A stretch of 21,031 bases of DNA from an archaeon CG07_land_8_20_14_0_80_38_8 (GTDB lineage Archaea; Nanobdellota; Nanobdellia; Tiddalikarchaeales; Tiddalikarchaeaceae), in contig PEWF01000121.1 in the NCBI GenBank assembly GCA_002779595.1, positions 1 through 21,031 of the forward strand, given 5' to 3'. The translations under genes and the position numbers were made by a program. Shown piece after piece: positions 20,609 to 21,031 of the stretch. Numbering within the stretch: position 1 is the first letter of the stretch; the number at the start of each line of letters is the position of its first letter. The notes under the pieces were generated by a model. It was not told the DNA's origin. It saw only the letters and a program-made list of their open reading frames with translations, and made no database searches.

Positions 20609-21031
20609 ATGGCAGATGAAGAGAAGTGTTTGTTTTGCGAGATAATTAACGGCAATGTGCCGTCTTTGAAAATTTATGAGAATGAGGGAGTTATTGCAGT
20701 ATTGAACATTAAGCCGAGCACTAATGGACAGGTTTTAGTGATTCCGAAGCAACATCACACTTTCATCCACACCATGCCTGATGATGCAAGCTTCCAGCTA
20801 ATGACTGCAATAAAAGCCATTACCGGCATCTTGTCGCAGGTTCTGCAGTGCCCGGGCATTAACATAGTGTATAATATGGGCAGCACTGCTGGCCAGAAAA
20901 TCGGGCACGTAAGTTTTGACATTATCCCGAGATACGCAGGCGACAAAGTAGTGATTGACCTGCCTGAGGGCAAGGTTGAGGAAGAAAAACTGTATGAAGA
21001 GCAGAGACTAATCATTAAAGCTTTCCAGGAA
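20609..21031 (+). CDS. HIT-family protein with an altered histidine triad, 3' end missing
   Basis: The frame from the ATG at 20609 is open through the last base of the window, giving 141 codons without a stop. It starts CLFCEIINGNVPSLKIYE, the standard opening of HIT nucleotide hydrolases/transferases, with GQVLVIPKQHH (40-50) and NMGSTAGQKIGH (89-100). The histidine triad, normally H-x-H-x-H-x-x before PR, reads HVSFDIIPR (100-108). Only the first His is kept, with Ser102 in place of the catalytic His and Asp104 in place of the third. The possible zinc ligands Cys7, Cys10, His49/50 and His100 remain. It may be a binding protein or use other chemistry. TTTTTTAAA (20576-20584) ends 24 nt before the ATG. 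Confidence 0.8.
   Translation, partial: MADEEKCLFCEIINGNVPSLKIYENEGVIAVLNIKPSTNGQVLVIPKQHHTFIHTMPDDASFQLMTAIKAITGILSQVLQCPGINIVYNMGSTAGQKIGHVSFDIIPRYAGDKVVIDLPEGKVEEEKLYEEQRLIIKAFQE

Noticed and set aside
20755..21015. Minus-strand frame near the window end
   Set aside because: It is the antisense shadow of the HIT-family gene, whose motifs are clear on the plus strand.

Overview
The window looks like part of the chromosome of a small-genome, low-GC archaeon, most probably from the DPANN group (Woesearchaeota/Pacearchaeota-like). The domain is supported by TATA boxes that usually end 22-24 nt before an ATG (leaderless transcripts), a TFB-like transcription factor, tRNA genes without encoded CCA, a bulge-helix-bulge (BHB) tRNA intron, an ADP-dependent sugar kinase and an archaeo-eukaryotic primase. 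The DPANN placement is inference. It rests on a primase fusing the PriS catalytic domain to a PriL-type Fe-S domain, a bacterial-type DnaK system, many small orphan proteins and tight packing. No IS element, prophage or CRISPR array is visible, and no gap over 300 bp lacks a gene.

Layout. 1-1850: the end of a hexapeptide acyltransferase, an unknown gene and a YkgJ-type Cys-cluster protein. 1895-2034: tRNA-Arg(CCT) interrupted by a 65-nt intron that has the full architecture of a box C/D guide RNA. 2048-3622: small membrane or exported proteins, a dolichol/phytol-kinase-like enzyme and tRNA-Arg(TCG). 3660-8647: two unknown genes, then a chaperone block (grpE, unknown gene, dnaK, dnaJ). 8690-10222: tRNA-Ala(CGC), a membrane-protein gene frameshifted by a 23-bp tandem duplication, a coiled-coil protein and tRNA-Arg(GCG). 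10229-13235: unknown genes, a CYTH phosphatase/cyclase-fold protein and a B12-binding-type radical SAM protein. 13334-15457: a TFB paralogue, two winged-helix proteins and a small membrane protein. 15435-19257: ADP-dependent sugar kinase, SIS-domain sugar-phosphate protein and fused primase. 19346-21031: two small proteins, an AlkD-like DNA glycosylase and an incomplete HIT-family gene.

How the parts fit. GrpE, DnaK and DnaJ form a complete Hsp70 cycle. dnaK has its own promoter with two related imperfect palindromes flanking the TATA box, a layout expected of a dedicated repressor. The ADP-dependent kinase and SIS protein (convergent, overlapping by 8 bp) point to sugar-phosphate metabolism, and the SIS gene shares a transcription unit with the primase. 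Three of the four tRNA genes read arginine codons. Five convergent gene pairs overlap at their 3' ends.

The most notable item is the tRNA-Arg(CCT) intron. It has perfect C and C' boxes, a perfect D' box, a one-base variant D box and two guide spacers of exactly 12 nt. The well-known archaeal precedent for an intron-encoded C/D RNA is in tRNA-Trp.
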